From NCBI GenBank assembly GCA_021740125.1, contig JAIPAJ010000001.1:77017-115139 (forward strand): DNA of 38,123 nt, written 5' to 3'. Positions 9,278 through 16,766 of this stretch are shown here, one piece after another. Every line of letters begins with the position of its first letter. The first letter of the stretch is position 1. A program made the position numbers and the translations under genes. The stretch comes from Leadbetterella sp. (GTDB lineage Bacteria; Bacteroidota; Bacteroidia; Cytophagales; Spirosomataceae). The notes beneath the pieces are model-generated. The model was not told the origin of the DNA, ran no database searches, and worked only from the letters and a program-made list of their open reading frames with translations.

Positions 9278-11389
9278 TTAGTTTCCTTTTTCTTTCTTAA
9301 TAACGCCTTCTGCGATGTTTGAAGGAACAAAATCGTAGTGAGAAAATGTAAGGTTAGCAGTAGCACGACCAGATGACATAGTTCTTAGGTCAGTTACATA
9401 TCCAAACATCTCTGACAAAGGCACATCAGCCTTGATCACTTGGGATCCAGCTTTGGTGTCCATACCTTTCATCATACCTCTACGACGGTTCAAGTCTCCA
9501 GTGATAGGTCCAGTGTACTCGTCAGGCGTCAAAACCTCCAGAGCCATGATTGGCTCAAGTAATTTAGCACCTGCTTGCTTACCAGCCTCACGGAAGCCCA
9601 TGCGAGCAGCCAATTCAAATGACAATGAGTCTGAATCGACGTCGTGGAATGAACCATGGAACAATCTAACTTTGAATGAGTCAACAGGGAAACCAGCCAA
9701 AGGACCAGTTTTCATAGCCTCTTTAAAGCCTTTCTCGATTGCAGGGATAAATTCACGAGGAATCACACCACCTACAATACCGTTTACAAACTGTAAACCA
9801 ATTTTCTTTTCTTTTCCTTCTTCTTCGTCGTCTCTTGGACCGAATTCGAACACGATATCAGCAAATTTACCTTTACCACCCGATTGTTTTTTGTAAACTT
9901 CACGGTGTTCAACAGTCTTGGTAAATGTCTCTTTAAATGCTACTTGTGGTGCACCTTGGTTTACTTCTACTTTAAACTCACGACGCATACGGTCGATGAT
10001 GATTTCTAAGTGAAGTTCACCCATTCCTCTCATGATAGTTTGACCAGTTTCTTCATTGGTTTCAACTGTCAAAGTTGGATCTTCTTCAATTAGTTTTGTG
10101 ATAGCTTTAGAGAAATTGTCTTGATCAGCCGATTTCTTAGGCTCAATGGCATATCCGATAACTGGATCAGGGAATACCATTGATTCAAGAACGATAGGGT
10201 GTTTTTCATCAGAAAGCGTATCTCCTGTTTTGATATCCTTAAATCCTACTACCGCTGCAATATCACCTGCCTCAAGAGCGTCGATTTGATTTTGCTTGTT
10301 AGCGTGCATTTGGAATATACGAGAAATACGCTCTTTGTTACCAGAACGGTTGTTCAATATATATGATCCTGAAGGCAATGTACCCGAGTATGATCTTACA
10401 AAACACAAACGACCTACAAATGGGTCAGTGGCTATTTTAAATGCCAAACCCGCAAATGGCTCAGAAGCACTTGGCTGACGAACAATTTCAGCACCCGTAT
10501 CAGGATTTGTACCTTTGATACCGTCTCTATCTAATGGAGATGGCAACAATGCCATTACCAAGTCAAGCATAGTTTGTACACCTTTGTTTTTGAATGACGA
10601 ACCGCACAACATAGGTACGATTTTCATGTCAATAACAGCAGCACGCAAAGCGGCCAATATTTCGTCTTCAGTGATAGAGTTTGGATCTTCGAAGAATTTC
10701 TCCATCAAAGTCTCATCGTAGTCAGCTACTGCCTCCAATAGATTCTCTCTCCACTCAGCTACTTCTTCCAACATATCTTCAGGAATCGGCACCTCTTGGA
10801 ACGTCATACCTTTATCATGCTCGTTCCAAACCATTCCTCGGTTGTTGATCAAGTCAACCACACCTTTGAAGTTTTCTTCACCGCCGATAGGCAACTGAAG
10901 CGGAACTGCATTTGAGCCCAACATTTCTTTTACTTGCTTACACACGTTTAAGAAGTCAGCACCCGAACGGTCCATTTTGTTTACGAAACCCAAACGAGCC
11001 ACGTTATAGTTGTTGGCCAAACGCCAGTTTGTCTCAGACTGTGGCTCTACACCGTCCACTGCACTAAACAAAAACACCAAACCATCTAATACTCTAAGGG
11101 AGCGGTTTACCTCTACAGTAAAATCTACGTGACCCGGAGTATCAATAATGTTGATATGGTAGTCGTTGTCCCTGTATTTCCAACCAACTGTTGTAGCTGC
11201 AGAAGTGATGGTGATACCTCTTTCTTGCTCTTGCTCCATCCAGTCCATAGTAGCACCGCCGTCGTGTACTTCACCGATCTTGTGGTTAACACCAGCGTAG
11301 TAAAGAATACGCTCTGTAGTGGTGGTTTTACCGGCGTCAATGTGGGCGGCAATACCAATGTTTCTTGTAAATTTTAAATCGCGAGCCAT
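9278..11389 (-). CDS. fusA: Translation elongation factor G
   Basis: 703-aa ribosomal translocase GTPase, the full usual length of bacterial EF-G. The G domain shows AHIDAGKTT (15-23), the RGIT switch-I threonine near 60, DTPGH (83-87) and NKMD (137-140). Domain II follows, with [14 protein letters not shown]. Domains III-V include MGELHLEI, the domain-IV tip region [10 protein letters not shown], and a C-terminal [14 protein letters not shown]. With all GTPase motifs intact it looks like canonical EF-G1, not the GTPase-poor EF-G2 paralogue known in some Bacteroidota. No rpsL, rpsG or tuf gene lies next to it, so here it is a stand-alone gene with its own promoter and terminator. Codon use looks more conserved and GC-richer than that of its neighbours, as expected for a highly expressed gene. 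Confidence 0.98.
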   Translation of the reverse strand: MARDLKFTRNIGIAAHIDAGKTTTTERILYYAGVNHKIGEVHDGGATMDWMEQEQERGITITSAATTVGWKYRDNDYHINIIDTPGHVDFTVEVNRSLRVLDGLVFLFSAVDGVEPQSETNWRLANNYNVARLGFVNKMDRSGADFLNVCKQVKEMLGSNAVPLQLPIGGEENFKGVVDLINNRGMVWNEHDKGMTFQEVPIPEDMLEEVAEWRENLLEAVADYDETLMEKFFEDPNSITEDEILAALRAAVIDMKIVPMLCGSSFKNKGVQTMLDLVMALLPSPLDRDGIKGTNPDTGAEIVRQPSASEPFAGLAFKIATDPFVGRLCFVRSYSGTLPSGSYILNNRSGNKERISRIFQMHANKQNQIDALEAGDIAAVVGFKDIKTGDTLSDEKHPIVLESMVFPDPVIGYAIEPKKSADQDNFSKAITKLIEEDPTLTVETNEETGQTIMRGMGELHLEIIIDRMRREFKVEVNQGAPQVAFKETFTKTVEHREVYKKQSGGKGKFADIVFEFGPRDDEEEGKEKKIGLQFVNGIVGGVIPREFIPAIEKGFKEAMKTGPLAGFPVDSFKVRLFHGSFHDVDSDSLSFELAARMGFREAGKQAGAKLLEPIMALEVLTPDEYTGPITGDLNRRRGMMKGMDTKAGSQVIKADVPLSEMFGYVTDLRTMSSGRATANLTFSHYDFVPSNIAEGVIKKEKGN

Positions 11390-11460
11390 TATTTGTAATT
11401 TGTTTACGGATATTCTAATCCAGATTACTATCGAAAATTTTTTATTTCAGTTTCGGGCTG

Positions 11461-11468
11461 CAAAATTA
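11461..11468 (-). promoter_or_regulatory. Putative -7 box of the fusA promoter
   Basis: The minus strand reads TAATTTTG, a full match to the Bacteroidota TAnnTTTG element. It would start transcription near 11455, giving a leader of about 65 nt. A CAAA (TTTG on the minus strand) at 11492-11495 is 23 nt away, somewhat too far for a standard -33 element. Confidence 0.45.
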
Positions 11469-11585
11469 TGAAAAAAATGCAGAAGATAAAACAAAAGCGG
11501 AGTAATAGTTTGATAAAAGCCAAAAATGTGCTAAGAATCTCATTTTTAGGCAGAAAAACGCATCAAATGATGCAAAAAATTAACC

Positions 11586-11618
11586 TTATCTTAACCGTTG
11601 CGTAAGATTTTAAGATAA
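11586..11618. repeat. Inverted repeat upstream of the DUF3467 gene
   Basis: TTATCTTAA (11586-11594) and TTAAGATAA (11610-11618) are perfect 9-bp arms around a 15-nt loop, followed by a short T-run. It ends about 27 nt before a consensus -7 box. It could be an operator, or a weak terminator for an unseen short transcript. Confidence 0.35.
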
Positions 11619-11644
11619 TTTTTCGTTTATAAATAAACATTTCA

Positions 11645-11652
11645 TAGCTTTG
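11645..11652 (+). promoter_or_regulatory. -7 box of the DUF3467 gene promoter
   Basis: TAGCTTTG is a perfect TAnnTTTG element placed 24 nt before the start codon at 11677. The expected start site is near 11658. The upstream -33 region (TTTTTCG around 11619-11625) is only a partial match. Confidence 0.5.
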
Positions 11653-11676
11653 ATTGACCAATAACGAATAAATAAA

Positions 11677-11985
11677 ATGGAGGAAGAAGAAAATCAAATC
11701 AATATAGAACTGTCTGAAGAAATGGCTGAAGGTGTTTATGCCAACCTGGCCATGATAGCCCACTCAAACTCAGAGTTTGTGGTGGATTTTATCAGATTGA
11801 TGCCTGGTGTGCCAAAAGCTAAAGTAAAATCGAGGGTAATTTTAACACCTGAACACGCCCAAAGGTTGCTACTGGCACTACAAGACAATATCAGAAAATA
11901 CGAAGCCAATTTCGGTGAAATCAGACAATCCAATGACCCCGTTCCGTTTCCAATGAACTTTGGTGGACAGATGGGTGAGGCGTGA
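11677..11985 (+). CDS. DUF3467 family protein
   Basis: 102-aa cytoplasmic protein matching the small DUF3467 family by its core: an acidic N terminus, then GVYANLAMIAHSNSEFVVDF, then MPGVPKAKVKSRVILTPEHA, then a helix ending in a Pro/Gly-rich tail. The function of the family is not established. It has its own consensus promoter and a strong terminator, so it is a monocistronic unit. It is divergent from fusA. Confidence 0.88.
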   Translation: MEEEENQINIELSEEMAEGVYANLAMIAHSNSEFVVDFIRLMPGVPKAKVKSRVILTPEHAQRLLLALQDNIRKYEANFGEIRQSNDPVPFPMNFGGQMGEA

Positions 11986-12013
11986 GGAGGGTTTCATTTT
12001 TAGGGAATTTTTG

Positions 12014-12043
12014 AAAAGAGCTTTTTAGGAGCTCTTTTTTTTT
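12014..12043 (+). terminator. Rho-independent terminator after the DUF3467 gene
   Basis: AAAAGAGCT (12014-12022) pairs with AGCTCTTTT (12030-12038) around a 7-nt loop. The 3' arm runs into an eight-T tract (12036-12043). It lies 29 nt past the stop codon. Confidence 0.85.
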
Positions 12044-12068
12044 GCAGAATTGAATTATTTTGCTCTAC

Positions 12069-12083
12069 GATGGTTCTTCCATC
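12069..12083. repeat. Short hairpin GATGG-TTCTT-CCATC
   Basis: A 5-bp inverted repeat with a 5-nt loop in the convergent gap between the DUF3467 gene and the membrane-protein pair. There is no T-run, so it is not a standard terminator. Confidence 0.3.
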
Positions 12084-12150
12084 CTAGTGGTGAAAGGCAA
12101 GATTTACTTGCTAAGCGAAATTCATTTCAATAGAAATTACAGTGTTTTCA

Positions 12151-12176
12151 GGTCCGACCTAGCGGTCTGACCGCTA
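12151..12176. repeat. REP-like tandem palindromes in a convergent gap
   Basis: Two 9-nt palindromes with matching outer halves, GGTCCGACC (12151-12159) and GGTCTGACC (12164-12172). The second lies in a 17-nt perfect palindrome, TAGCGGTCTGACCGCTA (12160-12176). The stretch is GC-rich against an AT-rich background and sits between two converging genes, a common place for REP-type or bidirectional-terminator elements. Only one copy is visible here. Confidence 0.5.
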
Positions 12177-12195
12177 ATTAATTGTTACAATTTCA

Positions 12196-13335
12196 TTAAT
12201 ATTTCCCATCTGCCCCTGCCCCACCAGCATCGCCTCCGCCAAATTTAAAGGTGTCGTCGGATGTTTTGGCTTGGAAAGCCTGAGCCACCAAAATCGTCTC
12301 CAGTTTTTGTAACTTTCCTTGTTCCTCAGCCTCCGAGCTTAAGTTGAACTTAGGGCTTTTGAAATATTTTATACAAAATACCGAAACGCCTATCAATATT
12401 GCTCCGCCAAGGGTTAAAGCCCATTCAATTGGCATAACCGAATAGTAACTCCGATAAGTGAAAACAGAAAAACCAATTCCTAAAAGCCCCATTATGATGG
12501 CATTGCGTTGTTTTTTTCTTGCTCCTAAATAAAGATAAACGAATGGCACAAGAAAAGTAAATATCCAGAAAATAAGTGAAAAGGGTATTTCTACCGACGG
12601 AGATTGATTGTTTAATAAGGCATTGGCTTCTCTCACCACATAATAGTTGCCGCTCAAATAAAACACTGCCAAGGCCAATGTTTCTATAACAAATTGTGCA
12701 TCATCATAATAAATGAATTTCTTCTGAGCCTTTGAAATAAAATAAACAGCGGCCGAAAGAGCCATCATAATAAATGACAGCAAAGTTTTGCCCCATGAAT
12801 AGGTATTTGAAAACAGAAATATAAAGAAGAAAAAACTCATAAAAGCTCCAAAAGACACCAATGGGTCTGCGTAACGAATTATTGCCGGAATCAGAATCAC
12901 TAAAAAGAGAAGTGGATACAAATAATCGACGAAATCGAAATTAAAAAAAGACAATATGCCAGTAAACAAAAAGCCAATAGCAGAGTACAGTAAAGCATTG
13001 TCAATACCCGATCGATAGAGTTTGTTGCGTTTGATTAAATGTTCTAAAACAATTACAGCAAGCACAGAAAATATCACCAAAAACACACCCATGGTAATAT
13101 TGTCAGACCCTACTCCAAGCAATGCCAAAAATATACCTGAAGAAAAGGAAATTGCAATCCCAGTAAATAGAAAAAGACCAATTTTAATGAACCAATTGGG
13201 GTCATAAAAATCTTGCCTTACTTCTTCATTACATTTTTCTAGTTCGGCTTGGCTAATCAAACCTTTTTTTAACCATTCGTTTAAAGAGGATTTATATGCT
13301 AGGTTTTCTACCCAAGTTTCGTTGTAGGCTTTCAT
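12196..13335 (-). CDS. Multi-pass membrane protein with Gly-rich C-terminal tail (DUF2157-like partner)
   Basis: 379-aa integral membrane protein. Residues 1-50 are a soluble helical segment (NEWLKKGLISQAELEKC) resembling the N-terminal helix-turn segment of DUF2157 proteins. About ten hydrophobic segments follow (for example IGLFLFTGIAISF, VFLVIFSVLAVIVL, YPLLFLVILIPAII, LTLGGAILIGVSVF). The cytoplasmic or periplasmic C terminus ends in a glycine-rich tail, FGGGDAGGAGADGKY. Similar tails occur in TPM-type membrane proteins. The ATG overlaps the stop of the next upstream gene by 4 nt, so the two proteins are coupled and may form a complex. Function unknown. Confidence 0.8.
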   Translation of the reverse strand: MKAYNETWVENLAYKSSLNEWLKKGLISQAELEKCNEEVRQDFYDPNWFIKIGLFLFTGIAISFSSGIFLALLGVGSDNITMGVFLVIFSVLAVIVLEHLIKRNKLYRSGIDNALLYSAIGFLFTGILSFFNFDFVDYLYPLLFLVILIPAIIRYADPLVSFGAFMSFFFFIFLFSNTYSWGKTLLSFIMMALSAAVYFISKAQKKFIYYDDAQFVIETLALAVFYLSGNYYVVREANALLNNQSPSVEIPFSLIFWIFTFLVPFVYLYLGARKKQRNAIIMGLLGIGFSVFTYRSYYSVMPIEWALTLGGAILIGVSVFCIKYFKSPKFNLSSEAEEQGKLQKLETILVAQAFQAKTSDDTFKFGGGDAGGAGADGKY

Positions 13336-14306
13336 ACATTTTTTGATTTAGAAATTCCTAAAATCGATTTTACGTTGAATAAAAAATAAACCACAGCACC
13401 ACAAGAAATCATGAAATAGAAAAAGGAGAAAAATAGATATTGGTCAAAATTGAAATTAGAAAAAGTATAATAAGTGAAGCCAATGTAACCATAGATAATC
13501 CCCATCAGGAGCAATAAATAAGACTTGGTTTGGCGAGCATGTAATATCGCAACAGCACTGATAGTCAGTAATAAAAGTAGATGAATAAACTTCCAATCAA
13601 AACTAAAAAGAGCTGTAAGGATAGAAATAAAAGCCACATTGGCTCCAAAGAAATAATAGGTAAACGCAAAATGTTTTTTCTTGTCTTTCCATTCAGATAG
13701 CCAACCTATCAAAACCAATAAAACTCCAAAAGCTATGCCTGTATAAATAAAGTCATTGTTAATAATATCGAAGGTTTTGAAAAGACTTTTAGGTGCTATA
13801 CTCAAGCCTAGCCACGAACCAGCTGCTGTTATAGCCATAGATAAAATGCCTCGGTGGTCAAAAAAATAAGATACGCCAAAAAACAAAACAGCTGGAATAA
13901 ATGTAGCCAAACCGTACCTTTCACCAAAGAAATTGTATTGATACTGTAGGTAACCCTCCAAAACCAAGAAAAGCACACACGCTCCGAGCAAAGAATATTC
14001 AGATAAAAAAGAAGTATTTAGAACTTCTTCCCAAGTAAAAGGCATTCGATTTTTGTAAGAATACCAAAAACAAACTAAACAAAAAATAGCAATGAACGCA
14101 ATCAGAACTGAATGACCGATGGAATCAATGTTTTGGTAAATTAATATCCCTAAACCTCCACTCAAGCACGAAATGCCCAGATACAATAAACTCCGAAGTT
14201 CCCAGAAAATGGAAACAGGCTTTTGGTTTTCATATGCGATTATTTGAGACGCTTTCTCGCTCGAAATAATGTTCTTTTCGAGCAATAGTTTTAGAAGTGT
14301 ATGCAT
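13332..14306 (-). CDS. DUF2157-like multi-pass membrane protein
   Basis: 324-aa integral membrane protein. A short soluble N terminus (LLLEKNIISSEKASQII, then YENQKPVS) precedes about nine hydrophobic helices (for example YLGISCLSGGLGILIY, VLIAFIAIFCLVCFW, GIAFGVLLVLIGWL, LLLLTISAVAILHA, FFSFFYFMISCGAVVYFL). It is the first gene of a two-gene unit and overlaps the 12196-13335 gene by 4 nt. A TAATTTTTG box on the minus strand (14350-14342) could give a leader of about 30 nt. The molecular role of DUF2157 proteins is unknown. Confidence 0.82.
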   Translation of the reverse strand: MHTLLKLLLEKNIISSEKASQIIAYENQKPVSIFWELRSLLYLGISCLSGGLGILIYQNIDSIGHSVLIAFIAIFCLVCFWYSYKNRMPFTWEEVLNTSFLSEYSLLGACVLFLVLEGYLQYQYNFFGERYGLATFIPAVLFFGVSYFFDHRGILSMAITAAGSWLGLSIAPKSLFKTFDIINNDFIYTGIAFGVLLVLIGWLSEWKDKKKHFAFTYYFFGANVAFISILTALFSFDWKFIHLLLLLTISAVAILHARQTKSYLLLLMGIIYGYIGFTYYTFSNFNFDQYLFFSFFYFMISCGAVVYFLFNVKSILGISKSKNV

Positions 14307-14414
14307 GATTTATACTCATAATGGTTGCAACGAATTTACTACAAAAATTATAGGTTAAATCAGATTCTGTAAAATTCGTATTTATAAACGCTATATTTAT
14401 AGAGTTAGAAATGC

Positions 14415-14437
14415 AAAAAAAATGGCCTTTCGGCCAT
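14415..14437 (-). terminator. Rho-independent terminator after the DUF1080 gene
   Basis: On the minus strand ATGGCC (14437-14432) pairs with GGCCAT (14427-14422) around a GAAA tetraloop and is followed by seven T residues (14421-14415). It begins 5 nt after the stop codon of the DUF1080 gene. Confidence 0.9.
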
Positions 14438-14441
14438 CTTC

Positions 14442-15110
14442 TTATAATTCTTTAATCCTTATTTTTCTGAACGACACCATATCTCCGTGGTCTTGTAGGG
14501 ATATTTTTCCCTTGGCATGAGCTTGGGCATAAGGCCATTTTGCAAATTTGCTGCCTGCCACATCATCTGACCATTTTACACTTCCGTATTCATAAGAGGC
14601 AGTCTTAGTACCGTTTACAAAATGCTCAATTTTATTATTTTTGATAACCAATTTCCCTTTATTCCATTCGCCAGCTGGCTTTACTGCTTTCAAATCCAGC
14701 GGAGGCTGAATGTCGTAATTTGCACCAGTTTTTTGTACGTCTTTTATTTTGTCGGGATAATTTACATCATCAATAATCTGAAATTCTGGTCCTGAAGCAT
14801 AAGGAGCAAAAAGCTCTTTGTTGTTTGCGTCTTCGATGACTTTATATATAACACCGCTATTCCCTTTTGGAGCACATTTAAACTCAAACTCAAGAATATA
14901 ATCGCCATATTCTTTGTCACTAACCAAATCACCGTTGCCACCATGTGTCATTAACACACCGTTCATTACATGCCAGCCTTTAACACCAGTTTGTTTCCAA
15001 GTATGCCATCCATTGGTAGTTTTTCCGTCGAAAAGGTTGACCCATTTACTCTTTTGGGCCGAAACAGATAAACTCAACAAAATCAATCCTGCTACAAATA
15101 TTTTTTTCAT
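14442..15110 (-). CDS. Secreted DUF1080 protein (3-keto-disaccharide hydrolase domain)
   Basis: 222-aa exported protein: a signal peptide (MKKIFVAGLILLSLSVSAQ, about residues 1-18) and one LamG-like beta-sandwich of the DUF1080/PF06439 family. Typical blocks are WVNLFDGKTTNGWHTW near the start, GDLVSDKEYGDYILEFEFK, GNSGVIYKV, GPEFQIIDD, GEWNKGKLVIKNN and a final KGKISLQDHGDMVSFRKIRI. Some members of this family hydrolyse 3-keto-glycosides; others may only bind carbohydrate. It lies 75 nt downstream of the fucosidase on the same strand with no clear promoter between, so the two are probably co-transcribed. Confidence 0.9.
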   Translation of the reverse strand: MKKIFVAGLILLSLSVSAQKSKWVNLFDGKTTNGWHTWKQTGVKGWHVMNGVLMTHGGNGDLVSDKEYGDYILEFEFKCAPKGNSGVIYKVIEDANNKELFAPYASGPEFQIIDDVNYPDKIKDVQKTGANYDIQPPLDLKAVKPAGEWNKGKLVIKNNKIEHFVNGTKTASYEYGSVKWSDDVAGSKFAKWPYAQAHAKGKISLQDHGDMVSFRKIRIKEL

Positions 15111-15185
15111 CTTTAAGGTTTGTTTTTTTTATAAATATAAGTGTTTTTTTAAAAACTTACATAAAAATCAGATTTGCGATTTATT

Positions 15186-16628
15186 TTAGAATTCGTACTT
15201 CAAAGCCAAGGCGGGCTCACTTTTGTATTTTTCTATCCATTTTTTTGAAATCCAAACGGTGGTTTTATCGCCCTTGGTTTCCCATTTCAAAGATTCTTTT
15301 TCACCAACTATCGCAATAATCGTTCCTTTTTTTGGTGAATTCCCCTGCCAAGTAATCGTTTCTTTTAGATAATCTTCAGGGGTAATTTTTTGAATAGCAT
15401 ACTTAAAATTCTCCTTACTTTTTGTGAAGTAGACATTTCCAGATTGAAAATTTTCCAAACTACGCGTATTATAAATGGCTTCTCCAAATTTATTGAGCCA
15501 AATGCCTATTTCGTTCAATCTGCTAATTTGTTCAGGCAAAAACTCTCCTTCGGCAGTTGGTCCTACCCCAAGCAATAGATTTCCACCTTTCGCGACAATT
15601 TCTATTAAAGCATGAATTACCGAAGCTGATGGTTTAAAATTGTCATTTGGCACAAAGCCCCAAGCTCCTCCCAATGTAATACAACTCTCCCATGGGTTTT
15701 CGGACCTTTCTTTGGGTATAGCCTGCTCAGGGGTACGATAGTTTTCGTATTCACCATGTACAGTTCTGTCCACTATCAAAATACCATCTTGGTTTTTTCT
15801 AACCATATTGGCTATTTTTGGCATATTTATTTCTTGGTCAAAATCCGGAATGGGAGCTCCCCAAGCCCTAACCTCTTCTGTTACGGTATTTCTTGGCCTT
15901 ACCCAGCCACCATCCAACCAAAGTATATCTATTTTACCAAAATCACTTGTAAGTTCGTTGAGTTGATTATGGGTATATTCTATGAATTTGTTCCAACGCC
16001 ACGGATTTTTCCTAATGTCATAGTTCACATTTCTATTTGGTGTAGAATGTCTATCCCACCAAAAATATTGTGAGTGCCAGTCAGGTTTTGAATAATAAGC
16101 TCCTATTAAGAAATTCTGTTTTCTAAATGCATCGAAAACAAACTTTGCCACATCAGCTTTGGGGTTTTCTTTAAAAGGTCCGTTCGAAATTTTAAAATCT
16201 GAAAACTTGGTATCGAACATATTGAAGCCATCGTGGTGTTTAGTCGTAAAAACCAAGTACTTCATTCCTGCAGATTTAGCAGCCGAAGCCCAAGAATCGG
16301 GATTAAATTTTATAGGATTAAATGACTTATTTAGTCCCCAATACCATTTTTTGTATTCGGCATAATTGCTCGAAGAGTCACGGGTAATCCAGTCTTCATC
16401 ACACAAACTCCAAGATTCTATGATACCGGGAACCGCATACAAACCCCAATGTATGATAATGCCAAACTTTTTATCTCTCCAATTTTCAAGGTTTTCAGCA
16501 ACTTTCTTTTCTTTGGGATATTGATATTCTGTGGATGCTGGGTGGACGGTAGATTGTGAAAAGCCCAAATTAAAAAACACTAATCCAACGAATAAAAATG
16601 AAAATACCTTTCTACAAAAACCAACCAT
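15186..16628 (-). CDS. Secreted alpha-L-fucosidase, glycoside hydrolase family 29
   Basis: 480-aa exported enzyme. The signal peptide is about residues 1-25 (FLFVGLVFFNLGFSQ). The catalytic TIM barrel shows the GH29 landmarks IIHWGLYAVPG (His60), KHHDGFNMFDT (130-140), YYSKPDWH (178-185) and DILWLDGGW, in which Asp239 is the expected nucleophile. The general acid is not conserved in sequence and I do not assign it. A C-terminal beta-sandwich begins near residue 390. Length fits the family. GH29 enzymes release terminal alpha-linked L-fucose from glycans or glycoconjugates. The gene diverges from the transmembrane regulator at 16767 across an AT-rich gap with inverted repeats, which suggests control by that regulator. 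Confidence 0.95.
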   Translation of the reverse strand: MVGFCRKVFSFLFVGLVFFNLGFSQSTVHPASTEYQYPKEKKVAENLENWRDKKFGIIIHWGLYAVPGIIESWSLCDEDWITRDSSSNYAEYKKWYWGLNKSFNPIKFNPDSWASAAKSAGMKYLVFTTKHHDGFNMFDTKFSDFKISNGPFKENPKADVAKFVFDAFRKQNFLIGAYYSKPDWHSQYFWWDRHSTPNRNVNYDIRKNPWRWNKFIEYTHNQLNELTSDFGKIDILWLDGGWVRPRNTVTEEVRAWGAPIPDFDQEINMPKIANMVRKNQDGILIVDRTVHGEYENYRTPEQAIPKERSENPWESCITLGGAWGFVPNDNFKPSASVIHALIEIVAKGGNLLLGVGPTAEGEFLPEQISRLNEIGIWLNKFGEAIYNTRSLENFQSGNVYFTKSKENFKYAIQKITPEDYLKETITWQGNSPKKGTIIAIVGEKESLKWETKGDKTTVWISKKWIEKYKSEPALALKYEF

Positions 16629-16693
16629 CTTTGATATAATGTATTTATTTTGTTATTAAAAAATTTTAATAAAATTAATAATATATATAAATA

Positions 16694-16738
16694 AAAAGTT
16701 AATTATTACTTAATGAAATAATAAAATAGTTAACTTTT
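16694..16738. promoter_or_regulatory. Nested inverted repeat in the fucosidase/regulator divergent promoter
   Basis: AAAAGTTAA (16694-16702) and TTAACTTTT (16730-16738) are perfect 9-bp arms. Inside them TTATTA (16703-16708) and TAATAA (16719-16724) pair as well. The element is central in the 138-nt gap between two divergent genes and ends 4 nt before a consensus -7 box. It is a candidate operator, although low base complexity raises the odds of a chance match. Confidence 0.45.
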
Positions 16739-16742
16739 GAAC

Positions 16743-16750
16743 TAAATTTG
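16743..16750 (+). promoter_or_regulatory. -7 box of the regulator gene
   Basis: TAAATTTG is a perfect TAnnTTTG element ending 16 nt before the ATG at 16767. A start near 16756 would leave a leader of only about 10 nt. No good TTTG -33 element is visible at the usual distance, which would fit activator dependence or autoregulation. Confidence 0.45.
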
Positions 16751-16766
16751 GCTATAAATCTAAAAT

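Noticed and set aside
9178-9366. 63-residue N-terminal extension of the (alpha/alpha)6 glycosidase
   Set aside because: It would run through the fusA terminator and into fusA, and would bury a normal signal peptide that begins at the ATG at 9177.
9432-9896. 154-codon frame antisense to fusA
   Set aside because: It mirrors conserved fusA codons; antisense frames in well-coded genes are expected, and no protein features are seen.
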